A stretch of DNA of 5,918 bases, from the NCBI GenBank assembly GCA_023391955.1, contig JAEWAA010000234.1:1-5918 (forward strand), in the 5' to 3' direction. The notes below the pieces were generated by a model that searched no databases, was not told the DNA's origin, and saw nothing but the letters and a program-made list of their open reading frames with translations. Position numbers and translations under genes: made by a program. Source of the stretch: Bacillota bacterium. Its GTDB lineage: Bacteria > Bacillota > Bacilli > Paenibacillales > NBRC-103111. Positions 1 to 5,762 of this stretch are shown piece by piece (positions within the stretch are counted from its first letter, which is position 1; each line of letters starts with the position of its first letter).

Positions 1-1276
1 CAACCTCCGACTCTATACCTGCCTCAACAGCTCCGTCCGCCGCCAATCCTGTTTTGCGCAGGAGCACACCGGCCCGGTTATGCCCCATCAGCGGCTCCAG
101 GCATTCTCCGGCAAATTCTTGCAGCGCCTGGGGTTCGCTCTCCAGTTCAGCGGCCAGACGGAGGAGCTCGCCCAGGAATCCTTCAGATTGCAGCAGAGCC
201 TCCCGGTCTGCCGCCACGCCGGTACGCACGGACAGCTTTTCCAGCCAAACCAGCGGCATTCCTTCTCCTGCGCCCGTTTCCTCCTCCAGCAGCTCCCAAC
301 GCTCCAGCTCGGCCCTTCGCAGCTCCTCCGCCAAATCCCGGGCGTAACCACCCTGGAGCTTGCCGTGAAGCCGCCCTCTGCCGGTCAGGACAAGCCTCAG
401 CACAGCGGGCCGCCCCTCCGCCTCCGTGCGGGCCTCCTCCATTGCCTGCTCCAGCGCTTCCTTCAGCTCCTGCTCCGTAGAGCAATCCGCAATGGACACC
501 TCCCGGGCCAACCAACGAACCGCATCCAGCGCCTGGAACCGCAATTCCGCAGCCCCGCTTCCGTCCACCTCCACTACATAGCAGCCCTTAGCCGACTGCT
601 CGCGGACGCTCCTGCCCTGGATGTTGCCGGGATAGACCACCCAAGGCTTCTCCGACAGCACCCTGCGGGTATGCACATGGCCCAATGCCCAATAGTCCAA
701 CCCGGCCGCTGCCAGCTCCTTTAGGGAACACGGGGCATAATCCGCATGCTCCGGCGAACCGTCCACATTGGCATGCAGCAGCCCGATCTGGTAAACACCG
801 CCTGCCCCCGCTCCGAAACGCTGCGCATAATTATCCCTCACCGCCGCCGTCGGGTACGAAATACCCTGAATATCCGCCACATGGCCGCGACCCGCCAAAA
901 CCACAGGGACACGCTCCACCTCTCCCGGCTTAAACATATGTACTCCTGATGGCCAGCCCAGCTTCGCCTCCCGGCCGTCCAGCGGATCATGGTTCCCATG
1001 AACGACAAAAGCGGAGATCCCGTTCTCCGCCAGCCGTTTCATTGCATATTGAAACCGGAGCTGCGCCCTGAGCGACCGGTCTGCGGAATCATAAACATCT
1101 CCTGCAATCAGCACAAAATCCGCCTTCTCCCGGATGGCCAGCTCTATGAGGCTATCCAGTGCAGCGAAGGTAGAGCCGCGCAGAAGCTGCCGCACCGCCT
1201 CCCGCACACCGGACAGTCCCGCGAAGGGGCTGTCCAGATGAAGATCGGCGGCATGGATAAACCGGAACGGAATCAC
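1..1276 (-). CDS. yhaO: YhaO-type DNA repair exonuclease (SbcD-like metallophosphoesterase), 3' end outside window
   Basis: Calcineurin-like metallophosphoesterase of the SbcD/Mre11 superfamily, expected to be a Mn-dependent cytoplasmic nuclease in double-strand-break repair. It begins with GTG at 1276 and stays open for 425 codons to the window edge. Visible metal-site motifs, in family order: DLH (11-13), GDVYDS (59-64), GNHD (94-97), a single His in LLHANV (168) and GHVH (199-202). All the usual ligands are therefore present. After about residue 250 comes the charged, Glu/Leu-rich C-terminal region typical of YhaO. An AAGGAGG site lies nine bases upstream (1286-1292), inside the end of the glycosyltransferase gene, and the start overlaps that gene's stop as GTGA. 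B. subtilis YhaO is about 400 residues, so little should be missing. In Bacilli the partner is the SMC-like ATPase YhaN, expected immediately left of the window (inference). SbcD itself is less likely, because the N-terminal HAADLHLDSPF pattern is YhaO-like. Confidence 0.93.
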   Translation of the reverse strand, partial: MIPFRFIHAADLHLDSPFAGLSGVREAVRQLLRGSTFAALDSLIELAIREKADFVLIAGDVYDSADRSLRAQLRFQYAMKRLAENGISAFVVHGNHDPLDGREAKLGWPSGVHMFKPGEVERVPVVLAGRGHVADIQGISYPTAAVRDNYAQRFGAGAGGVYQIGLLHANVDGSPEHADYAPCSLKELAAAGLDYWALGHVHTRRVLSEKPWVVYPGNIQGRSVREQSAKGCYVVEVDGSGAAELRFQALDAVRWLAREVSIADCSTEQELKEALEQAMEEARTEAEGRPAVLRLVLTGRGRLHGKLQGGYARDLAEELRRAELERWELLEEETGAGEGMPLVWLEKLSVRTGVAADREALLQSEGFLGELLRLAAELESEPQALQEFAGECLEPLMGHNRAGVLLRKTGLAADGAVEAGIESEV

Positions 1277-2460
1277 ACTCCGCCGCCTCCTTCGTTTTCA
1301 CCCTCACCCTCGAAATCCTCCCCCTCTGCAGATGCTGCAGTCCCGAAGCTCCGGTATACCGCCGCCAGCTGTTGGATCACACGGGTAAGCGAGTAGGATT
1401 TTTTTGCCTTTTCCCATGCTGCGCGGGCCAGCTCATAGCGGTAGCCCGGATCCTCGATCAAGGTTTCCAGAGCGGCTGCCAGAGCCTCGGAATCCCCTGA
1501 CGGGACCAGCAGACCGTTGCGCCCGTCCTCGATTTGCTCCGGGATGCCCCCAACCTGGGTCCCCACCAGGGCCAACAGACACAGAGCCGCTTCGGCGAAT
1601 ACGGACCCGAAGGCCTCTGCCCGGGAGGGCAGGACGAATATATCAAAGAAGGGCATGAATTCCTCGGGATGCAGCATGTAACCGTAAAAAATGGTATCCT
1701 CATAAATGCCCAAATCCACCGCCATCTGCTCCAATTCCTCCCGGATCGGACCGTCTCCGATCAGGTGAAGCACGAAGGGGACACCCTTCTTTTTCAAGCG
1801 GGCACAAGCCTCAAGAAGGGTATCCAGCCCCTTGGCCGGGACAAGACGGCAGACGGAAATCAGCTGGGTCACCGCATTTTCGTGGGAATAGGGACGGAAG
1901 CGCCGCTGGTCGAAGCCGTTCGGGATCACTTCGATCTGGCTGCAATCCTCCATATAGTTCCCGAGATACATGCGGAATGCGTGGGAAGCGGTTATGATAC
2001 GGTCCAGGCTGTATTCCAGCTCGCCATAAATCGACGTCAGGAACTTCTCCTCCGGCCCGCCCTCCTGAATGCGTCCGTTCAGCATTAGCTCCTTCTCATA
2101 GCTGGAGTGGATGGTGATCATCACAGGGGTATCGGGGAAAATCCGCTTCATGGCCAGCGCCGCAATGGGATGATGGGCATGGATCAGGTCGTACGAGCCC
2201 TTCAGGCGCAGCTTGGTCCACCATATGTAATCCTTATAGGTTTGGATATATTTGTCGATAATCGGATTGCCGGCATACTGCTTCCAGTCAAAGGTGTGGA
2301 ACTCTACATCCTCGGTCCCTTTGCTGCGTATGCGCTTGGGCAGGGAGAACAGCTCCATATCCCAGCCCTTCTTAATAAACCGCTCCTGGATATACGGCAC
2401 CATGGACGATACCCCACCAGGCTGTTCCGGCGGAAAAAACAGCGCCTGCAAGATTTTCAT
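1273..2460 (-). CDS. GT4-type glycosyltransferase (GT-B fold), 395 aa
   Basis: Family 4 retaining glycosyltransferase, expected to transfer a sugar from a nucleotide-sugar donor at the cytoplasmic face of the membrane. The acceptor cannot be told from sequence. The N-terminal Rossmann half has the PGGVSSMV loop (14-21), HAHHPIAAL (95-103) and TIHSSYEKEL (116-125). The C-terminal half has VIPNGFD (178-184), SVCRLVPAKG (202-211; Arg205 and Lys210 are likely donor-phosphate contacts), GDGP (235-238), the E-x7-E motif EAFGSVFAE (282-290) and VGGIPE (303-308). Length is normal. Two oddities: the segment after E-x7-E reads ALCLLALVGT where families usually have A-C-G-x-P-V, so the Gly and Pro are lost; and the last 23 residues are a low-complexity Glu/Gly tail. 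I chose ATG 2460 because AAGGAGG precedes it by five bases; an in-frame ATG at 2475 has no ribosome site. First gene of a unit with yhaO. Confidence 0.9.
   Translation of the reverse strand: MKILQALFFPPEQPGGVSSMVPYIQERFIKKGWDMELFSLPKRIRSKGTEDVEFHTFDWKQYAGNPIIDKYIQTYKDYIWWTKLRLKGSYDLIHAHHPIAALAMKRIFPDTPVMITIHSSYEKELMLNGRIQEGGPEEKFLTSIYGELEYSLDRIITASHAFRMYLGNYMEDCSQIEVIPNGFDQRRFRPYSHENAVTQLISVCRLVPAKGLDTLLEACARLKKKGVPFVLHLIGDGPIREELEQMAVDLGIYEDTIFYGYMLHPEEFMPFFDIFVLPSRAEAFGSVFAEAALCLLALVGTQVGGIPEQIEDGRNGLLVPSGDSEALAAALETLIEDPGYRYELARAAWEKAKKSYSLTRVIQQLAAVYRSFGTAASAEGEDFEGEGENEGGGGV
1286..1292 (-). promoter_or_regulatory. Shine-Dalgarno site for yhaO, inside the glycosyltransferase gene
   Basis: AAGGAGG lies nine bases upstream of the GTG at 1276 and is read as coding sequence in the Glu/Gly-rich tail of the upstream gene. 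It is the reason for choosing this non-ATG start. With the GTGA stop/start overlap it suggests that ribosomes finishing the upstream gene re-initiate on yhaO. Confidence 0.8.
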
Positions 2461-2465
2461 GATTT

Positions 2466-2472
2466 CCTCCTT
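2466..2472 (-). promoter_or_regulatory. Shine-Dalgarno site for the glycosyltransferase
   Basis: AAGGAGG is five bases upstream of ATG 2460. The alternative ATG at 2475 overlaps this region and has only a T-run (2481-2487) and GCACC upstream, so this site decides the start. The resulting N-terminus, MKILQALFFPPEQPGG, is typical for the family. Confidence 0.8.
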
Positions 2473-2502
2473 CATGGTGCAAAAAAATCCCGTTTCATCC
2501 CT

Positions 2503-2532
2503 ATTGTAGCGCCTGCCGGCGGCAATTGAAAA
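2503..2532 (-). promoter_or_regulatory. Sigma-A-like promoter for the glycosyltransferase-yhaO unit
   Basis: On the minus strand TTTTCA (2532-2527, four of six matches to TTGACA) is followed after 18 bases by TACAAT (2508-2503, five of six matches to TATAAT). Transcription would begin near 2496, giving a leader of about 36 bases before ATG 2460. The spacer is unusually GC-rich (GCCGCCGGCAGGCGC within it). Predicted from consensus only. Confidence 0.55.
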
Positions 2533-2533
2533 G

Positions 2534-2563
2534 AGAACACACCGACAAAGTTTTTGGTATAAT
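2534..2563 (+). promoter_or_regulatory. Extended -10 promoter for the GGDEF operon
   Basis: A perfect TATAAT at 2558-2563 is preceded by TG at 2555-2556, giving the extended -10 pattern TGnTATAAT. The best -35 at normal spacing is weak (AGAACA, 2534-2539, three of six), as is common for extended -10 promoters. The start point would be near 2570, about 22 bases before ATG 2592. This rules out the upstream in-frame ATG at 2526, which lies ahead of the promoter. Confidence 0.65.
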
Positions 2564-2577
2564 GAAAGAATGGGTTG

Positions 2578-2584
2578 AAGGGAG
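2578..2584 (+). promoter_or_regulatory. Shine-Dalgarno site for the GGDEF protein
   Basis: AAGGGAG lies seven bases before ATG 2592 and only one base before ATG 2586. The spacing favours 2592 as the true start. Confidence 0.7.
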
Positions 2585-2591
2585 AATGGAC

Positions 2592-3761
2592 ATGCTGTAC
2601 GAGCTTTTGTGCGGACCGATGCGTCCCGTTTATTTTTCCACGATTATTCTGGTGATCCTTCTGCTGATGCTGGTAATGACGTTCAGGCTGTTTGTGAGCC
2701 GGCGGAAGAAGGCTTATTTCTCGCTGTCCCTGTCGATTCTGGTGGTGATGGCCCAGCATATCCTCATCATTTCGGCTGGAACCGACGCCCCCGGCACAGG
2801 CAATTGGACGGGCTACGCCACGATTCTTTTGAAGGCGGTTTCCTTTATCTTCCTGAACCTGGGCATCTACCAAATGTACAATTCCTCACGGACCCGGCAG
2901 CATATTCTGACCTGGTCAGCTGTCGCTGTTGCCGTGCTGCTTTCCCTGATGTACTTCCTGGTGGACGGGTTTGAGGGAAATCCGGGGCAGGTGGTGCTGC
3001 TGCAGAATCTGGGTATTGAGCTGTATATGTTTCTGATGCTCTTCTTGTGCCACCAGTGGATTTCACCCTGGGTCGGCCAGTGGAACCGGTATCAGCTGAG
3101 TCTGTCCTTTTATTTCATTTACCAATTGATCCATCTGGCGGATGTGTTTATTACGGGCAGTGCTTATCCGGTCCTGGCTGCGGCGGGCAGCACCTTCCTC
3201 GTTTTGTATTATATGACGCTGTTTCTCATCGTGTTCGAACGGGTGGTGGAGCTGCTTCAGGCGGTGTATACCAAATCCATTACGGATGCCCTCACCGGGC
3301 TGTATAACCGGCTGTATTTTATGAACCGGCTGAAGCAGTATCTGTCCCATGAGGTTCCGGTCACCGTTATTTTTACGGATATTGACAACTTCAAGAAGCT
3401 GAACGATACACAAGGCCATGACAAGGGTGATGAAGCGCTGAAAAAGGTGGCCTCGATCCTTCGGGAATGTGTGGAGGAAATCGGAGTGGCGGGACGTCTG
3501 GGCGGCGAGGAAATGGTGGTGCTGGTGACGGACCCGGAGGTCCATCCGGGAGAATTGGCGGAGCTGATCCGCAAGCGCATTGAAGCGGAGGCCGGGGTTA
3601 CGGTCAGCGTCGGCTACAGCAAGGCGAAGAAGGGGATTTCTCCGGACGCCCTGGTGAAGCAGGCGGATGAAGCCATGTACCAGGCCAAAACCTCAGGCAA
3701 GAACAAGGTCTGCAAATATATGAAGCAAAAGCAGCTCAACGCTGGCGGTCACGCCGGATAA
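2592..3761 (+). CDS. Seven-transmembrane GGDEF protein, predicted diguanylate cyclase, 389 aa
   Basis: Predicted membrane diguanylate cyclase making cyclic di-GMP from two GTP. The N-terminal 215 residues hold about seven hydrophobic helices (roughly 13-35, 41-62, 74-97, 104-124, 135-156, 168-187, 192-215), probably a membrane sensor with no recognised extracellular domain. A short helix (FERVVELLQAVYTKSI) leads to the GGDEF domain at about 230-376. Its landmarks are TDALTGLYNR (231-240), metal-site TDIDNFK (262-268), substrate-site ND and GHDKGD (271-280), signature GGEEM (304-308) and ADEAMYQAKTSGKNKV (358-373). GGEEM keeps both glycines and both acidic residues but has Met for the last Phe. 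The RxxD product-inhibition site is absent (EEIG at the expected place, 295-298). All visible catalytic residues are present, so activity is likely. There is no EAL or HD-GYP domain. Start chosen by ribosome site and promoter position. It is followed after 36 bases by the next gene, probably co-transcribed. Confidence 0.92.
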   Translation: MLYELLCGPMRPVYFSTIILVILLLMLVMTFRLFVSRRKKAYFSLSLSILVVMAQHILIISAGTDAPGTGNWTGYATILLKAVSFIFLNLGIYQMYNSSRTRQHILTWSAVAVAVLLSLMYFLVDGFEGNPGQVVLLQNLGIELYMFLMLFLCHQWISPWVGQWNRYQLSLSFYFIYQLIHLADVFITGSAYPVLAAAGSTFLVLYYMTLFLIVFERVVELLQAVYTKSITDALTGLYNRLYFMNRLKQYLSHEVPVTVIFTDIDNFKKLNDTQGHDKGDEALKKVASILRECVEEIGVAGRLGGEEMVVLVTDPEVHPGELAELIRKRIEAEAGVTVSVGYSKAKKGISPDALVKQADEAMYQAKTSGKNKVCKYMKQKQLNAGGHAG

Positions 3762-3797
3762 TCAATGCCGTAGCTTCTATGGGAGGCGGTAACGAAA

Positions 3798-4400
3798 ATG
3801 CTAGGCTGGTTCCGTAAAAAAGACCCGTTAGATCCTGCCGTCCAGCTGAAAAAGCTGGCTCTATTGGGCTTCCGCCCCCGCCCCGAAACCGGGGAGCGGG
3901 AACTGGTGAAATTCCGCAAGGAAGCGTACATGGAGAAGCCGTATCTGCTGCTTCTGATCGCCCTGGGCGGCACCGCCGGGGATGGAAAGCCAATGTCGGA
4001 GCGGATCTGGCATGTTCACCGGGACAGCATCCGGCAGCCGGAGGATTATGTCCACGCTCTTATGCGGCTGGCGGGGGTAGCCAAAGCCTCCGGGGCGGTG
4101 CTGCCTGTAGCTGATGTGCAAGCCCTCCCCTCTGGAGAGAACGTACTCCTCCGGTTCAGGCTGGATGCACACACCTGTGAATGGGAGCTCTCCGGCTCCC
4201 CAAATGCCCTGGACCCGGAGCTTCTTCTTAGAACAGCCGACAAACTCCGGGAGTCGGGAGAACCGCGCCAATTTGCCTATGCCGCTTTGGGCGGACCTGA
4301 TGCCTTGATCGTCTGCGTTGACCCCGGAGAGCTGGACGCCTTGAACAGGCTGACAGGACTGGGCTTCACGTGGCTCGCCGGCAGCGGCTTCCGTTTCTAG
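3798..4400 (+). CDS. Hypothetical soluble protein, 200 aa
   Basis: I do not recognise this family. ATG 3798 follows GGGAGG (3781-3786) by 11 bases and sits 36 bases after the GGDEF gene on the same strand, with no terminator between, so the two are probably one operon. The protein has no signal peptide; one hydrophobic stretch, YLLLLIALGG (49-58), is too short for a membrane helix and looks like a buried strand. The N-terminus is basic (MLGWFRKKDP), there are two cysteines (127 and 173), and the middle and end alternate strand-like segments (ENVLLRFRL, HTCEWEL, ALIVCVDPGE, GFTWLAGSGFRF). Codon use and GC content resemble the neighbours, which supports a real gene. A 191-codon opposite-strand frame (3861-4436) covers most of it but has no ribosome site or family features. 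The position next to a c-di-GMP enzyme is not enough to assign a role. Confidence 0.78.
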   Translation: MLGWFRKKDPLDPAVQLKKLALLGFRPRPETGERELVKFRKEAYMEKPYLLLLIALGGTAGDGKPMSERIWHVHRDSIRQPEDYVHALMRLAGVAKASGAVLPVADVQALPSGENVLLRFRLDAHTCEWELSGSPNALDPELLLRTADKLRESGEPRQFAYAALGGPDALIVCVDPGELDALNRLTGLGFTWLAGSGFRF

Positions 4401-4440
4401 GGCGGGTTTGCAGATTTGCTTGAGGGCATGTTTCACCGCT

Positions 4441-4465
4441 TCTAACGGCGGCGGACGCCCTTATT
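4441..4465 (+). repeat. Repeat unit A
   Basis: TCTAACGG at 4441-4448, 12-base middle CGGCGGACGCCC, TTATT at 4461-4465. It folds as TAA/TTA, one C-C mismatch, then GGCG/CGCC around a five-base loop (4451-4455). Confidence 0.85.
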
Positions 4466-4490
4466 CCCGCCAAAACACCCCTCCAAAAAA

Positions 4491-4515
4491 TCTAACGGCG
4501 GCCACAGCCTCTATT
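4491..4515 (+). repeat. Repeat unit B
   Basis: TCTAACGG at 4491-4498, 12-base middle CGGCCACAGCCT, CTATT at 4511-4515. The start is exactly 50 bases after unit A. The hairpin GGC/GCC with a seven-base loop is extended by an imperfect outer stem. Confidence 0.85.
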
Positions 4516-4552
4516 CGGCCCCATTGACCCGCCGGAAGCCTCTTTTTCGCCC

Positions 4553-4577
4553 AATAGCGTCTCCTGCTTCCGTTAGA
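4553..4577 (-). repeat. Repeat unit C (inverted)
   Basis: Read on the minus strand: TCTAACGG (4577-4570), 12-base middle AAGCAGGAGACG, CTATT (4557-4553). It is the most divergent middle; only the outer five base pairs (TAGCG with CGTTA on the plus strand, one G-U) are kept. Confidence 0.8.
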
Positions 4578-4602
4578 TTTGGCAAACCCCGGTTTTTGGG
4601 CA

Positions 4603-4627
4603 AATAGCGGCTCTCACCGCCGTTAGA
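4603..4627 (-). repeat. Repeat unit D (inverted)
   Basis: Read on the minus strand: TCTAACGG (4627-4620), 12-base middle CGGTGAGAGCCG, CTATT (4607-4603). It starts 50 bases from unit C. It gives the best hairpin of the four: TAGCGGC (4605-4611) with GCCGTTA (4619-4625), seven pairs including one G-U, seven-base loop. Confidence 0.85.
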
Positions 4628-4714
4628 AATATTAGCTGCAGCCAGCCACGACCAATTCCCCGCTTACATCACTCACCGTAACTACTCCCCCTGAACGATG
4701 TCCATAATCCCGCC

Positions 4715-5758
4715 TTACCCCACAGGCGGCAGCAGCTCCCGAACCCGGTCCAGCGCCTCTTCTACCGTAGCAGCCTTAACTACCATGGGCTCCTCCTTGT
4801 ACATTCCCTCGGAATGGGCGTACAGAGGATCATAATAATACTCCAGAAGCAGCAGCACCGCCTCCTCATACGCCCCGGACAAAAGCTTGCTCTCAATGTC
4901 CTTGGCAATGGGCGTATGAATCCGCTCCTTAATGAAACGATAGGCCGCCAGCAGCGCCTCCCCGTGAACCTCGGGCCGGTAGTCTGCCACAAGATGTCTG
5001 GCCCGGACCTCCAGAGGGAGCTCCAGCAGAATCGTTTTGCCCTCCTCCTTGCTCCGCATGATAAACTCCGGCACCGTAACCTTGCCAACCTTCCGGCTTT
5101 CGGCCTCCAGCAGAATCCAAGGGGAGTGCTCCAACGTTTCCAACCTTTCCACCAAATAGGCGTCGAAGGTTTTTTGGTTATGAGGCATCATTCCGACTCC
5201 TCCAAAAATAGACCCGCGGTGCCCCGCCATCCCCTCCAGGTCCGCCACCGGATAACCTTCCGCCTGCAGTGCCTGAAGAATGGCGGTTTTGCCGGTGCCG
5301 GTATTCCCCTGAAGCACATAAGAAGGCCACGGCCGCTGGGCCATCTGCTCCAAACGGGCCGTTGTCCATCTCCGGTAGTCCCGATAGCCGCCTTCCAGCC
5401 GGTAAACACGGATTCCCATCAGAGCCAGGACGGTGGATACCGTACGGCTGCGCATGCCCCCTCTCCAGCAGAACACCCCTTTTTCCCGGCCAATGCCTTG
5501 GAACTCCTTCACCAAAGAGGGAAGCTTGGCGGAGGCAATCTCCAGCCCCCGGTCCTTGGCCGCCTGAACGCTCACCCGGGTGTATAGGGTCCCGATTTCC
5601 GCCCGCTCCTCATCGTTGAAAAAAGGTATGTTGATGCTCCCGGGAATGGTTCCGTCCCGGAACTCGGACGGAGACCTGACGTCCACTGTGATCAGGTCTC
5701 CATTTTTCCTGCGGATAAGCAGATCTTCTACGCTGATGTCCTGAAACACGCCTGCCAC
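4715..5758 (-). CDS. mnmH: tRNA 2-selenouridine(34) synthase, 347 aa
   Basis: MnmH (SelU, YbbB) replaces the sulfur of 2-thiouridine at wobble position 34 of Lys, Glu and Gln tRNAs with selenium, using selenophosphate and passing through a geranylated intermediate; it is cytoplasmic. The N-terminal rhodanese domain (about 5-135) has TVDVRSPSEF (24-33) and the active-site loop CWRGGMRS (97-104). Its catalytic Cys97 has the same number as in E. coli. The C-terminal P-loop half has GNTGTGKT (151-158), DLEGMAGHRGSIFGG (173-187) and ESRKVGKVTVPE (220-231), all family hallmarks. Length is normal and no key residue is missing. The start is GTG 5758; AGGTGG (5768-5773) lies nine bases upstream, within the end of selD, whose stop is four bases before the start. 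It is thus the second gene of a selD-mnmH unit, co-transcribed and probably coupled. It converges on the hypothetical gene across the repeat array. Confidence 0.97.
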   Translation of the reverse strand: MAGVFQDISVEDLLIRRKNGDLITVDVRSPSEFRDGTIPGSINIPFFNDEERAEIGTLYTRVSVQAAKDRGLEIASAKLPSLVKEFQGIGREKGVFCWRGGMRSRTVSTVLALMGIRVYRLEGGYRDYRRWTTARLEQMAQRPWPSYVLQGNTGTGKTAILQALQAEGYPVADLEGMAGHRGSIFGGVGMMPHNQKTFDAYLVERLETLEHSPWILLEAESRKVGKVTVPEFIMRSKEEGKTILLELPLEVRARHLVADYRPEVHGEALLAAYRFIKERIHTPIAKDIESKLLSGAYEEAVLLLLEYYYDPLYAHSEGMYKEEPMVVKAATVEEALDRVRELLPPVG

Positions 5759-5762
5759 TCCT

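Larger units (their letters stand above)
4441..4627. repeat. Symmetric array of four 25-bp REP-like palindromes (two forward, two inverted)
   Basis: Four copies of TCTAACGG-N12-YTATT are present: A (4441-4465) and B (4491-4515) on the plus strand, C (4553-4577) and D (4603-4627) on the minus strand. Starts are exactly 50 bases apart in each pair, with 25-base gaps and a 37-base centre (4516-4552), so the 187-bp block is itself a large inverted repeat. The N12 middles differ but their length is constant. In A, C and D the bases following YTATT include a short A-run. Each unit can fold into its own hairpin, and the arms can also pair A with D (TCTAACGGCGG with CCGCCGTTAGA, 11 bp) and B with C (8 bp plus 5 bp). 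The arrangement resembles REP/BIME elements; I recall similar TCTAACGG repeats in Paenibacillus intergenic DNA but cannot verify that here. Confidence 0.85.
4401..4714. other. Convergent intergenic region carrying a palindromic repeat array
   Basis: These 314 bases separate the plus-strand hypothetical gene from minus-strand mnmH. They hold the four-unit repeat array (4441-4627). I found no coding frame with a ribosome site and no canonical terminator (strong hairpin followed by a T-run) for either gene. The flanks 4401-4440 and 4628-4714 show nothing else beyond a short GCTGCAGC palindrome near 4636. Confidence 0.7.

Noticed and set aside
80..724. A 214-codon plus-strand open frame
   Set aside because: Antisense to the unbroken yhaO frame, whose metal-binding motifs are clear. 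The product is Gln/Leu/Arg-rich without recognisable features.
1534..2088. A 184-codon plus-strand open frame
   Set aside because: Antisense to the conserved C-terminal half of the glycosyltransferase; a coding shadow.
2526..2531. TTGAAA as a -35 box for the plus-strand promoter
   Set aside because: It is 26 bases from TATAAT, too far for sigma-A; the extended -10 explains the promoter better.
2526..2591. Upstream in-frame starts (ATG 2526 and 2586) for the GGDEF protein
   Set aside because: 2526 lies ahead of the extended -10 promoter and has no ribosome site; 2586 is only one base from the AAGGGAG site. ATG 2592 has seven-base spacing.
3825..3832. CCGTTAGA, a possible fifth repeat unit
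   Set aside because: It lies inside a coding region and AATAG is missing at the required distance (3808-3812 reads GGTTC). An isolated 8-base match by chance.
3861..4436. A 191-codon minus-strand open frame opposite the hypothetical gene
   Set aside because: No ribosome site and a His/Gln/Pro-rich composition typical of antisense frames. The plus-strand gene has a ribosome site and operon context.
4581..4601. Possible intrinsic terminator around the GGTTTTTGGG stretch
   Set aside because: The best stem is only four base pairs (AAAC/GTTT) and no T-run follows it on either strand.
4441..4627. CRISPR array
   Set aside because: Only four units, two of them inverted, with internal N12 variation, a 37-base centre and no cas genes.
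4814..5587. A 257-codon plus-strand open frame
   Set aside because: It lies wholly antisense to mnmH, which has all its catalytic motifs. High GC content produces such shadow frames; the product shows no family features.
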